NCBI GenBank assembly: GCA_016930735.1
Contig: JAFGGF010000284.1
Span: forward strand, 1-10,773
Reading direction: 5' to 3'
DNA: 10,773 nt
Origin: Prolixibacteraceae bacterium
Lineage (GTDB): Bacteria; Bacteroidota; Bacteroidia; Bacteroidales; Prolixibacteraceae
Shown one piece after another: positions 1 through 6,718 of this stretch. Numbering within the stretch: the first letter of the stretch is position 1; every line of letters starts with the position of its first letter. The translations under genes were made by a program, and so were the position numbers. Below the pieces are notes generated by a model. It made no database searches. It was not told the DNA's origin and saw only the letters and a program-made list of their open reading frames with translations.

Positions 1-1
1 G

Positions 2-1291
2 CAACTTTTTTTACTTTTTATTTTATTAAACGGAAGTGTTAACCTGCTTACTGCTCAAAAGATTACACTTAACCAATCCAATGAAAAAGGAATTTATAAA
101 AAAGGAGAAACTGTCAGGATCTCGCTGACTCTGATCGACCTGGAAGCTGATTCAGTCAATATATTAATCAGAGAAAATTATAATAAGAATGCCAGGCCAT
201 TTAAAATGAAATATTCCGGGGAAAACCAGGTCCTTTTTGAAAAATCATTTAAAGCTCCTTCAACGGTAAATGTTGAAGCCTGGGTTGGAAGGAACAGGGC
301 AGGAATCGGGGCAATTGTTGAACCGGAAAAGTTTAATCCGGGGACTAAACGCCCAAAAGATTTTAACCAATTCTGGAAAGCCGAAAAAAAAGCTTTAAAA
401 GCACTTCCTATGGAGATAAAAAATGTCCCTTTTGAAAATACTGATAAGGGCTGGATATGTTCTGATATTGAAATAAATTGTACCGGTCCGAAACCTGCTC
501 GTGGCTATTTTGCAAAACCGGAAAATGCTGGATCAGGTACACTTCCAATTGTTTTATTTGTCCATGCAGCCGGAGTTAGTGGTTCATGGTGCCTGTCGAA
601 ACCGGAAACAGCGGTAAATTATGCAAAAATGGGGAAAGGGGCACTGGCATTCGATTTGAACGCCCATGGGATGTTAAACGGGCAGGATATGGAATATTAC
701 CGTAATTTGGAAAATGGGGAATTAAAGAATTATTACCATCAGGGTTTGGAAGGCCGGAATGATAATTATTTCAAGGGTATGTATTTAAGGTTAATGCGTA
801 CACTGGATTTTTTGTGCGGGCAACCGGAATGGGATGGGAAACGAATACTTGTTATAGGAGAGAGTCAGGGTGGGGGGCAGGCACTTGTTGCTGCCGGACT
901 GGATCACAGGGTGTCTGCAGTTGTGGCAACTGTCACGGCCATGTGTAATTTTTATGGTACGTTTAAAAATGCCATTGGTGGTTGGCCCGACCCGATGGGG
1001 ACAGATAATGATAAGGCAAAAATGCTTGAAACAATACCGTATTTCGATGCAGCACACATTTTAAAAGGCTCAAAAGCCACAATAGTAGCCGAAATTGGAT
1101 TGATCGATGTAACCTGCCCTTCCTATTCAGTTTATGCCGTAATTAACCAGGCGAAAGGCGAAAAAATTATCCTGCCGGTTCCTTATCGCTGGCATCAGAT
1201 GAATTCATTCCGAAATAAAGACCAATATGAGATTTGGGATCAAACAGTAAATAAAGTCAAGCAGGATTTTATAAACGAGTTTTTGAAATAA
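2..1291 (+). CDS. Acetylxylan esterase / cephalosporin-C deacetylase family (AXE1) secreted hydrolase, 5' partial
   Basis: An alpha/beta-hydrolase predicted to remove acetyl groups from carbohydrates such as xylan, acting outside the cytoplasm. The frame is open from base 2 with no in-frame ATG before 206. The first visible residues are a hydrophobic stretch ending in LLTAQ, a signal-peptide core and cleavage region, so the true start lies left of the window and the Met at 206 is internal. A roughly 100-residue N-terminal beta-rich domain follows, then PKDFNQFW, a typical AXE1 entry motif. Counting from the Met at 206, the catalytic triad is visible: Ser220 in GESQGGG, Asp301 in GLIDVTCP and His330 in YRWHQM. 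The S-D and D-H spacings (81 and 29) fit the family. FDLNAHG (149-155) is also family-like. About 429 residues are visible. The gene converges on the flavoprotein gene. Substrate specificity cannot be read from the sequence; family assignment is firm. Confidence 0.88.
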   Translation, partial: QLFLLFILLNGSVNLLTAQKITLNQSNEKGIYKKGETVRISLTLIDLEADSVNILIRENYNKNARPFKMKYSGENQVLFEKSFKAPSTVNVEAWVGRNRAGIGAIVEPEKFNPGTKRPKDFNQFWKAEKKALKALPMEIKNVPFENTDKGWICSDIEINCTGPKPARGYFAKPENAGSGTLPIVLFVHAAGVSGSWCLSKPETAVNYAKMGKGALAFDLNAHGMLNGQDMEYYRNLENGELKNYYHQGLEGRNDNYFKGMYLRLMRTLDFLCGQPEWDGKRILVIGESQGGGQALVAAGLDHRVSAVVATVTAMCNFYGTFKNAIGGWPDPMGTDNDKAKMLETIPYFDAAHILKGSKATIVAEIGLIDVTCPSYSVYAVINQAKGEKIILPVPYRWHQMNSFRNKDQYEIWDQTVNKVKQDFINEFLK

Positions 1292-1360
1292 AGTGAAGTC
1301 AATTATTTATTTACTGAAATACAGAATGTAGCGAAATATAAATCCTTAACGATTTACTTT

Positions 1361-1416
1361 TTGTAATATTGAATATCAACTATCCAAAATCCTAAATCGA
1401 AAATCGAATATCTAAT
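1361..1416. repeat. Degenerate heptamer array downstream of the flavoprotein gene
   Basis: The intergenic DNA between the two convergent stop codons reads as up to eight consecutive 7-base units, with the clearest five at 1382-1416. Examples are ATCCAAA, ATCGAAA and ATCGAAT, with an approximate consensus ATCNAAW. The period is exact but the units diverge. It does not form a GC-rich hairpin, and no obvious intrinsic terminator is present in 1292-1417. Function is unknown. It may be a degenerate short-tandem-repeat element of the kind scattered in intergenic DNA. Confidence 0.6.
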
Positions 1417-1417
1417 T

Positions 1418-1993
1418 TTAACCATTCAGCTTTTTTAACAGCCATGCCATGTTTTGCCCCAGGTCCTTCATGGTTTTTATGCCTTCTTCATCACTCAGGA
1501 CATCACCCGGATCACGGCCAGTGGCAAAGTTCCAGTAACTGGATCCGGGAACGATCATCTGGTTAATCAGGAAAAAATTATTAATTGATTCAAAAGCATG
1601 CAAAGCCCCGCCACGCCTGACTGCAATAACAGCTGCTCCAACTTTCCTTTTTAACAGATGTCCACTGGCGCGGGTAACATATCCGGCAACATCTATCAGA
1701 GCTTTCGTTTCGCTTGTGATATCGGCAAAATAGACCGGAGAACCTATAATAATCCCGTCAGCTTTTAGCATTTTTTCAATACAACGGTTCAAGACTTTGT
1801 TATTAATATGGCATTGCCCGTCTTTGAATTCTTTGCATTTACCACATGCAATACACCCATGAACAGGTTTATTCCCAAGTTGGACCATTTCTGTTTTAAT
1901 CTCTTCTTTTTCAAGTTCGTTAAAAACTGTATTGATCAGGATCGAAGTATTCCCTTTTTTACGCGGGCTCCCGTTAAATGCAACTACCTTCAT
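1418..1993 (-). CDS. Flavodoxin-like NAD(P)H-dependent FMN reductase / iron-sulfur flavoprotein type
   Basis: A cytoplasmic flavodoxin-fold oxidoreductase of 191 residues. The N-terminal FMN-phosphate loop is GSPRKKGNTS (residues 8-17), and GSPVYF (84-89) is the second flavin-contacting loop. Between them lies CX2CX2CX7C (Cys47, 50, 53, 61), which matches the compact cysteine motif of archaeal and bacterial iron-sulfur flavoproteins that can hold a 4Fe-4S cluster. Many family members with similar cysteines are uncharacterised, so cluster binding is inferred. I chose the ATG at 1993 because it begins directly with the family's beta-1 strand (MKVVAFNGSPR). An upstream in-frame TTG at 2035 would add 14 residues encoded entirely by a heptamer repeat array. 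The gene lies 54 bases after the DUF4159 gene on the same strand and may be read through from it. Physiological substrate is unknown; general family is sure. Confidence 0.85.
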   Translation of the reverse strand: MKVVAFNGSPRKKGNTSILINTVFNELEKEEIKTEMVQLGNKPVHGCIACGKCKEFKDGQCHINNKVLNRCIEKMLKADGIIIGSPVYFADITSETKALIDVAGYVTRASGHLLKRKVGAAVIAVRRGGALHAFESINNFFLINQMIVPGSSYWNFATGRDPGDVLSDEEGIKTMKDLGQNMAWLLKKLNG

Positions 1994-1994
1994 G

Positions 1995-2036
1995 GAATTT
2001 TTGAATGTTAAATTATGAGTTTTGAATTTATTCAAT
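1995..2036. repeat. Degenerate heptamer array upstream of the flavoprotein gene
   Basis: Six consecutive 7-base units sit immediately before the flavoprotein ATG, for example TGAATGT, TGAGTTT and TGAATTT on the + strand. It is AT-rich, with a near-consensus TGAATTT. Its phase is exact over 42 bases. It lies where the gene's own promoter or leader would be, and it fakes an N-terminal extension of the reading frame. Function is unknown; it may be repeat expansion or a binding array. Confidence 0.55.
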
Positions 2037-2047
2037 CATCTTTTTAA

Positions 2048-2719
2048 TCACTGGTTAAAAACATACGAAATAATATTAGCACCCATTTGCAGGGCTTTCA
2101 AACGAACCTCTTCCGGGTCGTTGTGGATTTCAGGATCCTCCCAGCCGTCACCCAGATCAGATTCGTAGGTGTACAGGCAAACCAGCCTGTTATCAATAAA
2201 AATTCCGAATGCCTGGGGAGGTTTATTGTCGTGCTCATGGATTTTGGGCAATCCATTCGGGAATTTAAACCGTTGGTTAAAAATCGGGAAATCGGGTGGA
2301 AGCTCAACCAATTCTTTCTCAGGGAAGACCTTTTTCATTTCCCTCCTGAAATATTCATCAAGCCCGTAATTATCATCCACATGCAGGAATCCGCCTCCTT
2401 CGAGGTACATCCTCAGGTTTCTTGCCTCACTTTCTGAAAATACTATATTTCCATGGCCAGTCATTTGTGCAAACGGGTAATTAAATAAATCCTGGCTCCC
2501 AACCTCGACTGTGCCGGGTGTGGAAATAATATTTGTGTTCAGATTATTATTGCAGAATTTGATCAGGTTTGGCAAAGCAGTAGGATCGGAATACCAGTCG
2601 CCGCCGCCGTTGTATTTTACCAGGGCAATTTTTACTGCTGCTCCCTGCCCTGCAGCTATAACCGGAGTAATTGTTATAAAGAATATAAGTATCCTAAAAA
2701 TTTTGTTCATTTTTTTCAT
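2048..2719 (-). CDS. DUF4159 family exported protein
   Basis: A 223-residue protein with a Lys-rich start and a hydrophobic segment (about residues 8-23) ending near AAGQG, which looks like a Sec signal peptide, so it is probably periplasmic. The mature part matches the DUF4159 family as I recall it: KYNGGGDWYSDP (35-46), MTGHG (86-90), GGGFLHVDDNYG (108-119) and ESDLGDGWED (186-195). The fold is thought to resemble class I glutamine amidotransferase/ThuA-like domains, but no Cys-His-Glu amidotransferase triad is evident and its biochemical role is unknown. The gene starts inside the end of rsmE with a 26-base overlap. A second possible start at residue 4 (2710) would leave 17 bases of overlap. 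Either implies translational coupling to rsmE. The call is firm as a family, not as a function. Confidence 0.83.
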   Translation of the reverse strand: MKKMNKIFRILIFFITITPVIAAGQGAAVKIALVKYNGGGDWYSDPTALPNLIKFCNNNLNTNIISTPGTVEVGSQDLFNYPFAQMTGHGNIVFSESEARNLRMYLEGGGFLHVDDNYGLDEYFRREMKKVFPEKELVELPPDFPIFNQRFKFPNGLPKIHEHDNKPPQAFGIFIDNRLVCLYTYESDLGDGWEDPEIHNDPEEVRLKALQMGANIISYVFNQ

Positions 2720-3413
2720 TTACTAAATTAACTGTATGACAGGCCACAATCCCAGCAGTTTCAGTCCTTAAACGTGATTTGCCAAGTGAGATTTCTCTAA
2801 ATCCTTTTTCCATGGCATTTTTAACTTCCTCCTCAGAAAAATCCCCTTCCGGGCCTATTAGTACTGTAACGTCTTTGTTTGAAATAACCTCATTCTGCAA
2901 AATACCTTTTTCACCTGAATAACAATGAGCAATAAATTTCTGGCCTGGTACAGAATTATTTATAAAAGAATTATAATCAGACATTTGATTCAGTTTTGGC
3001 AAATATGCTTTTAATGACTGCTTCATGGCCGAAACAAGGATTTTTTCCAGCCTTTCGGTTTTAAGGATTTTCCTTTCAGAATGAAAACAAAGGACAGGCG
3101 TAATTTCATCAATGCCTATTTCTGTTGCTTTTTCAATGAACCATTCAAATCGTTCAATATTTTTAGTAGGGGCAATGGCAATGTGGATGTGATAATTTCT
3201 TTTCCCTACTTCCACTTGGCAGCTTGTAATTTCTATTTCACAATGTCTGGAGTCAGGATTGATAATCTGGGCAACATAAAGTCCGCCTCTGCCATCGACA
3301 AGCGTTATTTCATCACCTTTGGAAAGCCTTAAAACCCTGACACAATGTTTTGATTCTGCTTCATCAAGCACAATGCTGTTACCTTTTATTTTCGGTATAT
3401 AGAAAATATTCAT
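2694..3413 (-). CDS. rsmE: 16S rRNA (uracil(1498)-N(3))-methyltransferase RsmE
   Basis: A 239-residue SPOUT-class methyltransferase that methylates N3 of U1498 of 16S rRNA using S-adenosylmethionine, acting on the assembled 30S subunit. The N-terminal PUA-like part contains HCVRVLRLSKGDEITLVDG (23-41). The SPOUT core shows EKATEIGIDEITP (94-106), then the SAM-binding trefoil knot with IGPEGDFS (186-193) and LGKSRLRTETA (210-220). The length is normal for the family. The second glycine of the usual GPEGGF is Asp here, a tolerated variant. The start at 3413 gives a family-typical N-terminus (MNIFYIP). It lies 46 bases after the sixA-like gene, and its last 26 bases overlap the DUF4159 gene, so these are likely one transcript. 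Confidence 0.96.
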   Translation of the reverse strand: MNIFYIPKIKGNSIVLDEAESKHCVRVLRLSKGDEITLVDGRGGLYVAQIINPDSRHCEIEITSCQVEVGKRNYHIHIAIAPTKNIERFEWFIEKATEIGIDEITPVLCFHSERKILKTERLEKILVSAMKQSLKAYLPKLNQMSDYNSFINNSVPGQKFIAHCYSGEKGILQNEVISNKDVTVLIGPEGDFSEEEVKNAMEKGFREISLGKSRLRTETAGIVACHTVNLVNEKNEQNF

Positions 3414-3459
3414 TCCTCAATATTCAGTGCCTAAAGTTAACAAAAAAGGCTAATCTGAA

Positions 3460-3957
3460 TTATTTAAATGTCCGGGGCATTAATTGAAAAGCTACAGTAC
3501 CTGAACCAGATGTTAATTCTTTCCAGTTATCGCATTTAAATTCAATTGAAACCGATGAACTTGTTGGAATGTCCTCGTTAAATCGCGGGGCCAGGCCTTT
3601 AATTAAATAATATATGGTGGGATTATGTCCAAAGATAAAAACCGAATTAAGGTTATTTTCAAGGCCATTAAGCAATTCAACTAATTCATGGGTTGAAATT
3701 CCATCGTAAAGATCTTCCAGTAACTGAATTTTTTTTTCGGGAAATTCAAATGTTTCTGCAAAAATACGGGCTGTTTTTAATGCTCTTTTAGCCGGGCTTG
3801 ATATTATGAGGTCGGGGAGGACATCGTAATTCCGCAATTCTTCACTTACTTTTTTGGCATCGTTGTAACCCCTTGGTTCTTTCAGGTCACGATGAAAATC
3901 ATCATCGTATCCATAGGGGACAGACTTTGCATGCCTTACAATAACAACGCGTTTCAT
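3460..3957 (-). CDS. SixA-like histidine phosphatase (phosphoglycerate-mutase fold)
   Basis: A 165-residue cytoplasmic phosphatase of the histidine phosphatase superfamily, closest in size and motifs to SixA, which dephosphorylates phosphohistidine. Visible active-site elements are the RHAK motif with Arg8 and nucleophile His9, Arg58 in SSPAKRA (53-59), the acidic pair Glu81-Asp82 followed by LYDG, and the second catalytic His111 in FGHNPT. There is no N-terminal extension or export signal. It is the first gene of the minus-strand run leading to rsmE and is divergent from the metallophosphoesterase, with 61 bases between the starts. The real substrate may be a phosphoprotein or a small molecule; SixA-like naming rests on size and motifs alone. 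Confidence 0.87.
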   Translation of the reverse strand: MKRVVIVRHAKSVPYGYDDDFHRDLKEPRGYNDAKKVSEELRNYDVLPDLIISSPAKRALKTARIFAETFEFPEKKIQLLEDLYDGISTHELVELLNGLENNLNSVFIFGHNPTIYYLIKGLAPRFNEDIPTSSSVSIEFKCDNWKELTSGSGTVAFQLMPRTFK

Positions 3958-4018
3958 TTTTCTGTTTGTTTAAATTGTTTTTACTTTGAAACTTCAAGTT
4001 AAGCTTTTTTTCTGTTAT
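3958..4018. promoter_or_regulatory. Divergent intergenic region between the phosphatase and phosphoesterase genes
   Basis: These 61 AT-rich bases separate two divergent starts and must hold promoter signals for both unless transcription starts further away. On the + strand TTACTTTG (3981-3988) matches the Bacteroidota -7 consensus TANNTTTG except at one position and lies 30 bases before the ATG at 4019. I see no well-placed -33 TTTG partner (TTTG at 3965-3968 is too close). Exact promoter positions are therefore uncertain. Confidence 0.3.
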
Positions 4019-4516
4019 ATGAAACGAATAGGATTGCTTTCTGATACACATGCTTATTTAAATCCCAAATTGTTTTCCTTTTTTGAGAAAGTGGATGAAA
4101 TCTGGCATGCCGGCGATTTTGGCAATATTGAAACAGCAGATAAACTTGCATCTTTTAAACCGATAAAAGGAGTTTATGGAAACATTGACGGGCAGGATAT
4201 CAGGGCAGTTTATCCGATGCACAACCGGTTTTTATGCGAGGAAACTGATGTCTGGATTACTCATATCGGAGGTTATCCGGGCAGGTATGAAAGGTATGTA
4301 AAACCTGATATTTTTACCAATCCTCCCAATCTGTTTATCTCCGGCCATTCCCATATTCTGAAGGTAATTTTTGATAAAAAACTGAATTTCCTGCACATGA
4401 ACCCAGGTGCTGCCGGAATAAATGGTTTTCATAAAGTTTGTACAGCCTTGCGGTTCAAAATTGACGGGAAAGATATCCGGGATTTGGAAATCTGGGAATA
4501 TCCGCGGAAAAAATAA
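4019..4516 (+). CDS. YfcE/MJ0936-type metallophosphoesterase
   Basis: A 165-residue cytoplasmic calcineurin-like phosphoesterase with a dinuclear metal centre, of the small YfcE group that hydrolyses phosphodiesters. Metal ligands are in the family order: Asp9 and His11 in SDTH, Asp33 in HAGD, Asn55 in YGNID, His82 in ITHIGG, and His110 and His112 in SGHSH, followed by NPGAAG (128-133; NPGS in most homologues). The ATG at 4019 is preferred. An in-frame TTG at 3986 would add 11 residues ahead of beta-1 (MKRIGLLSDTH) with no homology value, and would lie in the promoter region. It is divergent from the SixA-like gene and convergent with prmA, with 58 bases between stops. The natural substrate is unknown. 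Confidence 0.9.
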   Translation: MKRIGLLSDTHAYLNPKLFSFFEKVDEIWHAGDFGNIETADKLASFKPIKGVYGNIDGQDIRAVYPMHNRFLCEETDVWITHIGGYPGRYERYVKPDIFTNPPNLFISGHSHILKVIFDKKLNFLHMNPGAAGINGFHKVCTALRFKIDGKDIRDLEIWEYPRKK

Positions 4517-4574
4517 CAAACCCATGCCGATTCGCGAAGGGATCGTGTCTGTGTTTAATTTAGTTCTAAATAAA

Positions 4575-5411
4575 TTATTTGAGAAAAGTATAAGCAACCC
4601 ATTTGTTTTTTTCGGTATAGCCAGCATCTGTTAATCCGATTGATTCTGCTTTTTCCTTGATAGAAGGATTATCCTGAATGTAAAAACCACTCATGATCAG
4701 TTTTCCGCCAGGATTTAACACAGAACAGTATTTTTCCATATCGGTGAGTAAAACATTACGTTGAATGTTTGCAAGTATCAAATCGAACTGCTGGATTATA
4801 AGTAAAGATGCGTCTCCTAAAAAAGCTTCAATATTGTTGATGTTATTTAACTCAGCATTTGATTTTACTGCTTCAAACGACCTCGCATCAATATCGATAG
4901 CTGTAATTTTTTCGGCTCCAAGTTTTGATGCCATTATTGAAAGAATACCAGTCCCGCAACCCATGTCAAGTACATTTTTACCTTTCAGATTTTGTTCCAT
5001 CAGGAATTCAATCATCATTGAAGTAGTTTCATGATTTCCTGTACCGAATGCCATGTTCGGTTCAATGATAATTTCATATTTACAATTTGGAAAATCGGTA
5101 TGAAAAGGTGCACGGATCACACATTGATCCTTTATTACCAGAGGCTTGAAATAATTCTTTTCCCATACTTCATTCCAGTTGCGGTCTTTAATAAGTTCTT
5201 TTTCCCAACTTACTTTTATATTGAATTGATTTTTATTCAGTTTCTCAGTTAACAAAACTTTGTCAAACTGATTTTCCGGAATATAAGCTTCAATTCCATC
5301 TTCAACAGTAACAAAACTTTCAAACCCGATTTCAGCAAGCCATGTTGCTAATACATCTGTAAACCAGTCTTCAACAGAATTAATTTTTATATAAATTTTA
5401 ATATAATCCAT
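4575..5411 (-). CDS. prmA: Ribosomal protein L11 methyltransferase PrmA
   Basis: A 278-residue cytoplasmic SAM-dependent enzyme that methylates amino groups of ribosomal protein L11. An N-terminal L11-recognition domain (about residues 1-55) is followed by a linker and the class I methyltransferase domain. PrmA-specific motifs are AFGTGNHETT (121-130), motif I DMGCGTGILS (149-158), the acidic SAM-ribose loop AIDID (171-175) and ANIQRN (214-219), where homologues carry ANINRN or similar. Length and start agree with the Bacteroidota members of the family. The ATG lies only 14 bases after the poly-U tract of a terminator that ends the preceding operon, so the gene has little room for a promoter of its own. 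No adjacent ribosomal gene is seen. Confidence 0.95.
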   Translation of the reverse strand: MDYIKIYIKINSVEDWFTDVLATWLAEIGFESFVTVEDGIEAYIPENQFDKVLLTEKLNKNQFNIKVSWEKELIKDRNWNEVWEKNYFKPLVIKDQCVIRAPFHTDFPNCKYEIIIEPNMAFGTGNHETTSMMIEFLMEQNLKGKNVLDMGCGTGILSIMASKLGAEKITAIDIDARSFEAVKSNAELNNINNIEAFLGDASLLIIQQFDLILANIQRNVLLTDMEKYCSVLNPGGKLIMSGFYIQDNPSIKEKAESIGLTDAGYTEKNKWVAYTFLK

Positions 5412-5425
5412 TGCGGTAAAATTAT

Positions 5426-5457
5426 AAAAAAACAGCCACCCTTTTCAGAATGGCTGT
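5426..5457 (-). terminator. Intrinsic terminator of the peptidase-ABC operon
   Basis: On the minus strand a perfect 7-base stem (ACAGCCA paired with TGGCTGT, at 5457-5451 and 5438-5432) encloses a 12-base loop and runs into seven T residues (complement of the A run 5432-5426). It begins 21 bases after the stop codon of the DUF4857-like gene, as expected for the end of that operon, and finishes 14 bases before the prmA start. It could also act as a read-through or attenuation point for prmA. Confidence 0.8.
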
Positions 5458-5478
5458 GATATTACATTTACTTATTCT

Positions 5479-6717
5479 TTATTTGAAAAATTTATTCGGA
5501 AAGATATTTACAGCTAAAAAGCCAAAAATGCCTGTAAATAGTATTGCTGTAAAATCAACGATTTGGTTTTTAAATTTTTCGTTCCTTCTTTTAATAATAA
5601 AGAATTGGATAACTATTAATATAAGGCTTAATACCAGCCAATTGATTGATTTATTCAGATTTAAAAAGAATGCGTTATAATTTGAATTGCTGTTGGAAAG
5701 GCTTAATTCTCCCGGAAACAGGAATTTATATATTTTCCCTTCTGTGCGTTCCATTTTTACTGGCCAGGTTTCACTGTATTCATCAACAGGATTGAAATCC
5801 GCATCGAGAATCTGCGACCGCATATAACCTTCTCCATCGCTTATGATATTATAATGGAAATAATCGGCATAAATTTTAATTTCCTGCTCTTCAGGTATTA
5901 ATCCGTCAACAGGAAGTTTTTTCAGGACGTAATCATCCTGGGTGAGAATGTACAAATCATTTTCTTCTGAAAATAAATAAGCATAATACCTTTTATTCCT
6001 GAAATCGACACAACTGATATGTTTAAATTTTAGCCCTTCAGGTATTTCCACTTTTTCTACAAATGGTTTCCCTTTGATCATTTTAACATGGAAGAGTTGA
6101 TCTTCTGAATCAATAACAAGGTACCCTTCGTCAATTGATTTGCGTGTTGTTGGAATACCGTTTATAGATTTTGCCGGAAAATCAAATCCCCTGTTATATA
6201 AAACTGCGGAGAACATACGGCTTTTTTCTTCAAGAATTTTATTTGTATTTGCATCAACAAACTCCATTCGCCAGGTAATCCTGAAATAGTCATCAGGCAT
6301 TTCGAGGTTTGCCCTTCCCGACTGAGATTCAAACATTGGGTAAAGCCCCGGGTCGGGTGTGAACAGGTCGCGTGTCCGCAGACGGAATGTCGAACGTTCA
6401 TCGTTGATTTCACGGGCATCCATAAAAACTCCGTTTATTGTATCAGGCATTGTCCCGGAAATCATAAGCTGCCGCATATACATCAGGGGAAGTTTTTCTT
6501 CATACTGCTCCCGGGTATAATTATTGCCCCTTGTATCGGTGCGGACAAGCCCATCCTGAGTAGATTTCTGAATCATAAAATCATTTTCCACACAACTGTA
6601 CATTACAAATGGAGAACGTACAGGTTTTTCAAAAGCCATCCAGTAAAATTTCGGTATTACGACTGAAAATGCAATAATTGCAATAATCACTAAAAAATAT
6701 CTGCTAAGCCTGACCAT
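5479..6717 (-). CDS. DUF4857-like membrane-anchored protein of an ABC exporter cluster
   Basis: A 412-residue protein of unknown function. It has one N-terminal membrane helix (about 7-27), a large soluble part (about 30-355) rich in beta-strand-like alternation, and two C-terminal helices (about 359-375 and 388-405) separated by a basic loop (KRRNEKFKN). By the positive-inside rule the big domain is probably periplasmic. The segment around GNNYTREQYEEKLP and YMRQLMISGTMPDTINGV (64-97) is what I recall from DUF4857 proteins, which accompany ABC transporters in Bacteroidota. That name comes from memory and needs a profile search. Its ATG follows the permease stop after a single base, so it is almost certainly translationally coupled and belongs to the same transporter. 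Candidate roles are an accessory subunit, a substrate-handling periplasmic domain or a sensor. It is the last gene before the terminator. Confidence 0.6.
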   Translation of the reverse strand: MVRLSRYFLVIIAIIAFSVVIPKFYWMAFEKPVRSPFVMYSCVENDFMIQKSTQDGLVRTDTRGNNYTREQYEEKLPLMYMRQLMISGTMPDTINGVFMDAREINDERSTFRLRTRDLFTPDPGLYPMFESQSGRANLEMPDDYFRITWRMEFVDANTNKILEEKSRMFSAVLYNRGFDFPAKSINGIPTTRKSIDEGYLVIDSEDQLFHVKMIKGKPFVEKVEIPEGLKFKHISCVDFRNKRYYAYLFSEENDLYILTQDDYVLKKLPVDGLIPEEQEIKIYADYFHYNIISDGEGYMRSQILDADFNPVDEYSETWPVKMERTEGKIYKFLFPGELSLSNSNSNYNAFFLNLNKSINWLVLSLILIVIQFFIIKRRNEKFKNQIVDFTAILFTGIFGFLAVNIFPNKFFK

Positions 6718-6718
6718 T

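Noticed and set aside
206..208. ATG as the start of the AXE1-family esterase
   Set aside because: The same frame continues upstream to the window edge and encodes a signal-peptide-like segment and about 68 further residues, so this Met is internal.
791..1064. Overlapping short open frames on both strands inside the esterase gene
   Set aside because: Both lie within a well-supported coding region in other frames and have no motif or start signal.
1994..2035. In-frame TTG start adding 14 residues to the flavoprotein
   Set aside because: The added residues are encoded by the heptamer array, and the family N-terminus begins exactly at the ATG at 1993.
3986..4018. In-frame TTG start adding 11 residues to the metallophosphoesterase
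   Set aside because: The fold starts at MKRIGLLSDTH. The extra residues lie in the divergent promoter region and have no family support.
4528..4545. Possible bidirectional terminator between the convergent phosphoesterase and prmA genes, including the palindrome TTCGCGAA
   Set aside because: The stem is only six pairs with one wobble, and no T-run follows on either strand, so it is too weak to call.
4232..4627. Minus-strand open frame of 131 codons antisense to the phosphoesterase and overlapping the end of prmA
   Set aside because: It lies opposite a gene with intact active-site motifs and across the prmA stop; its product has no recognisable motif.
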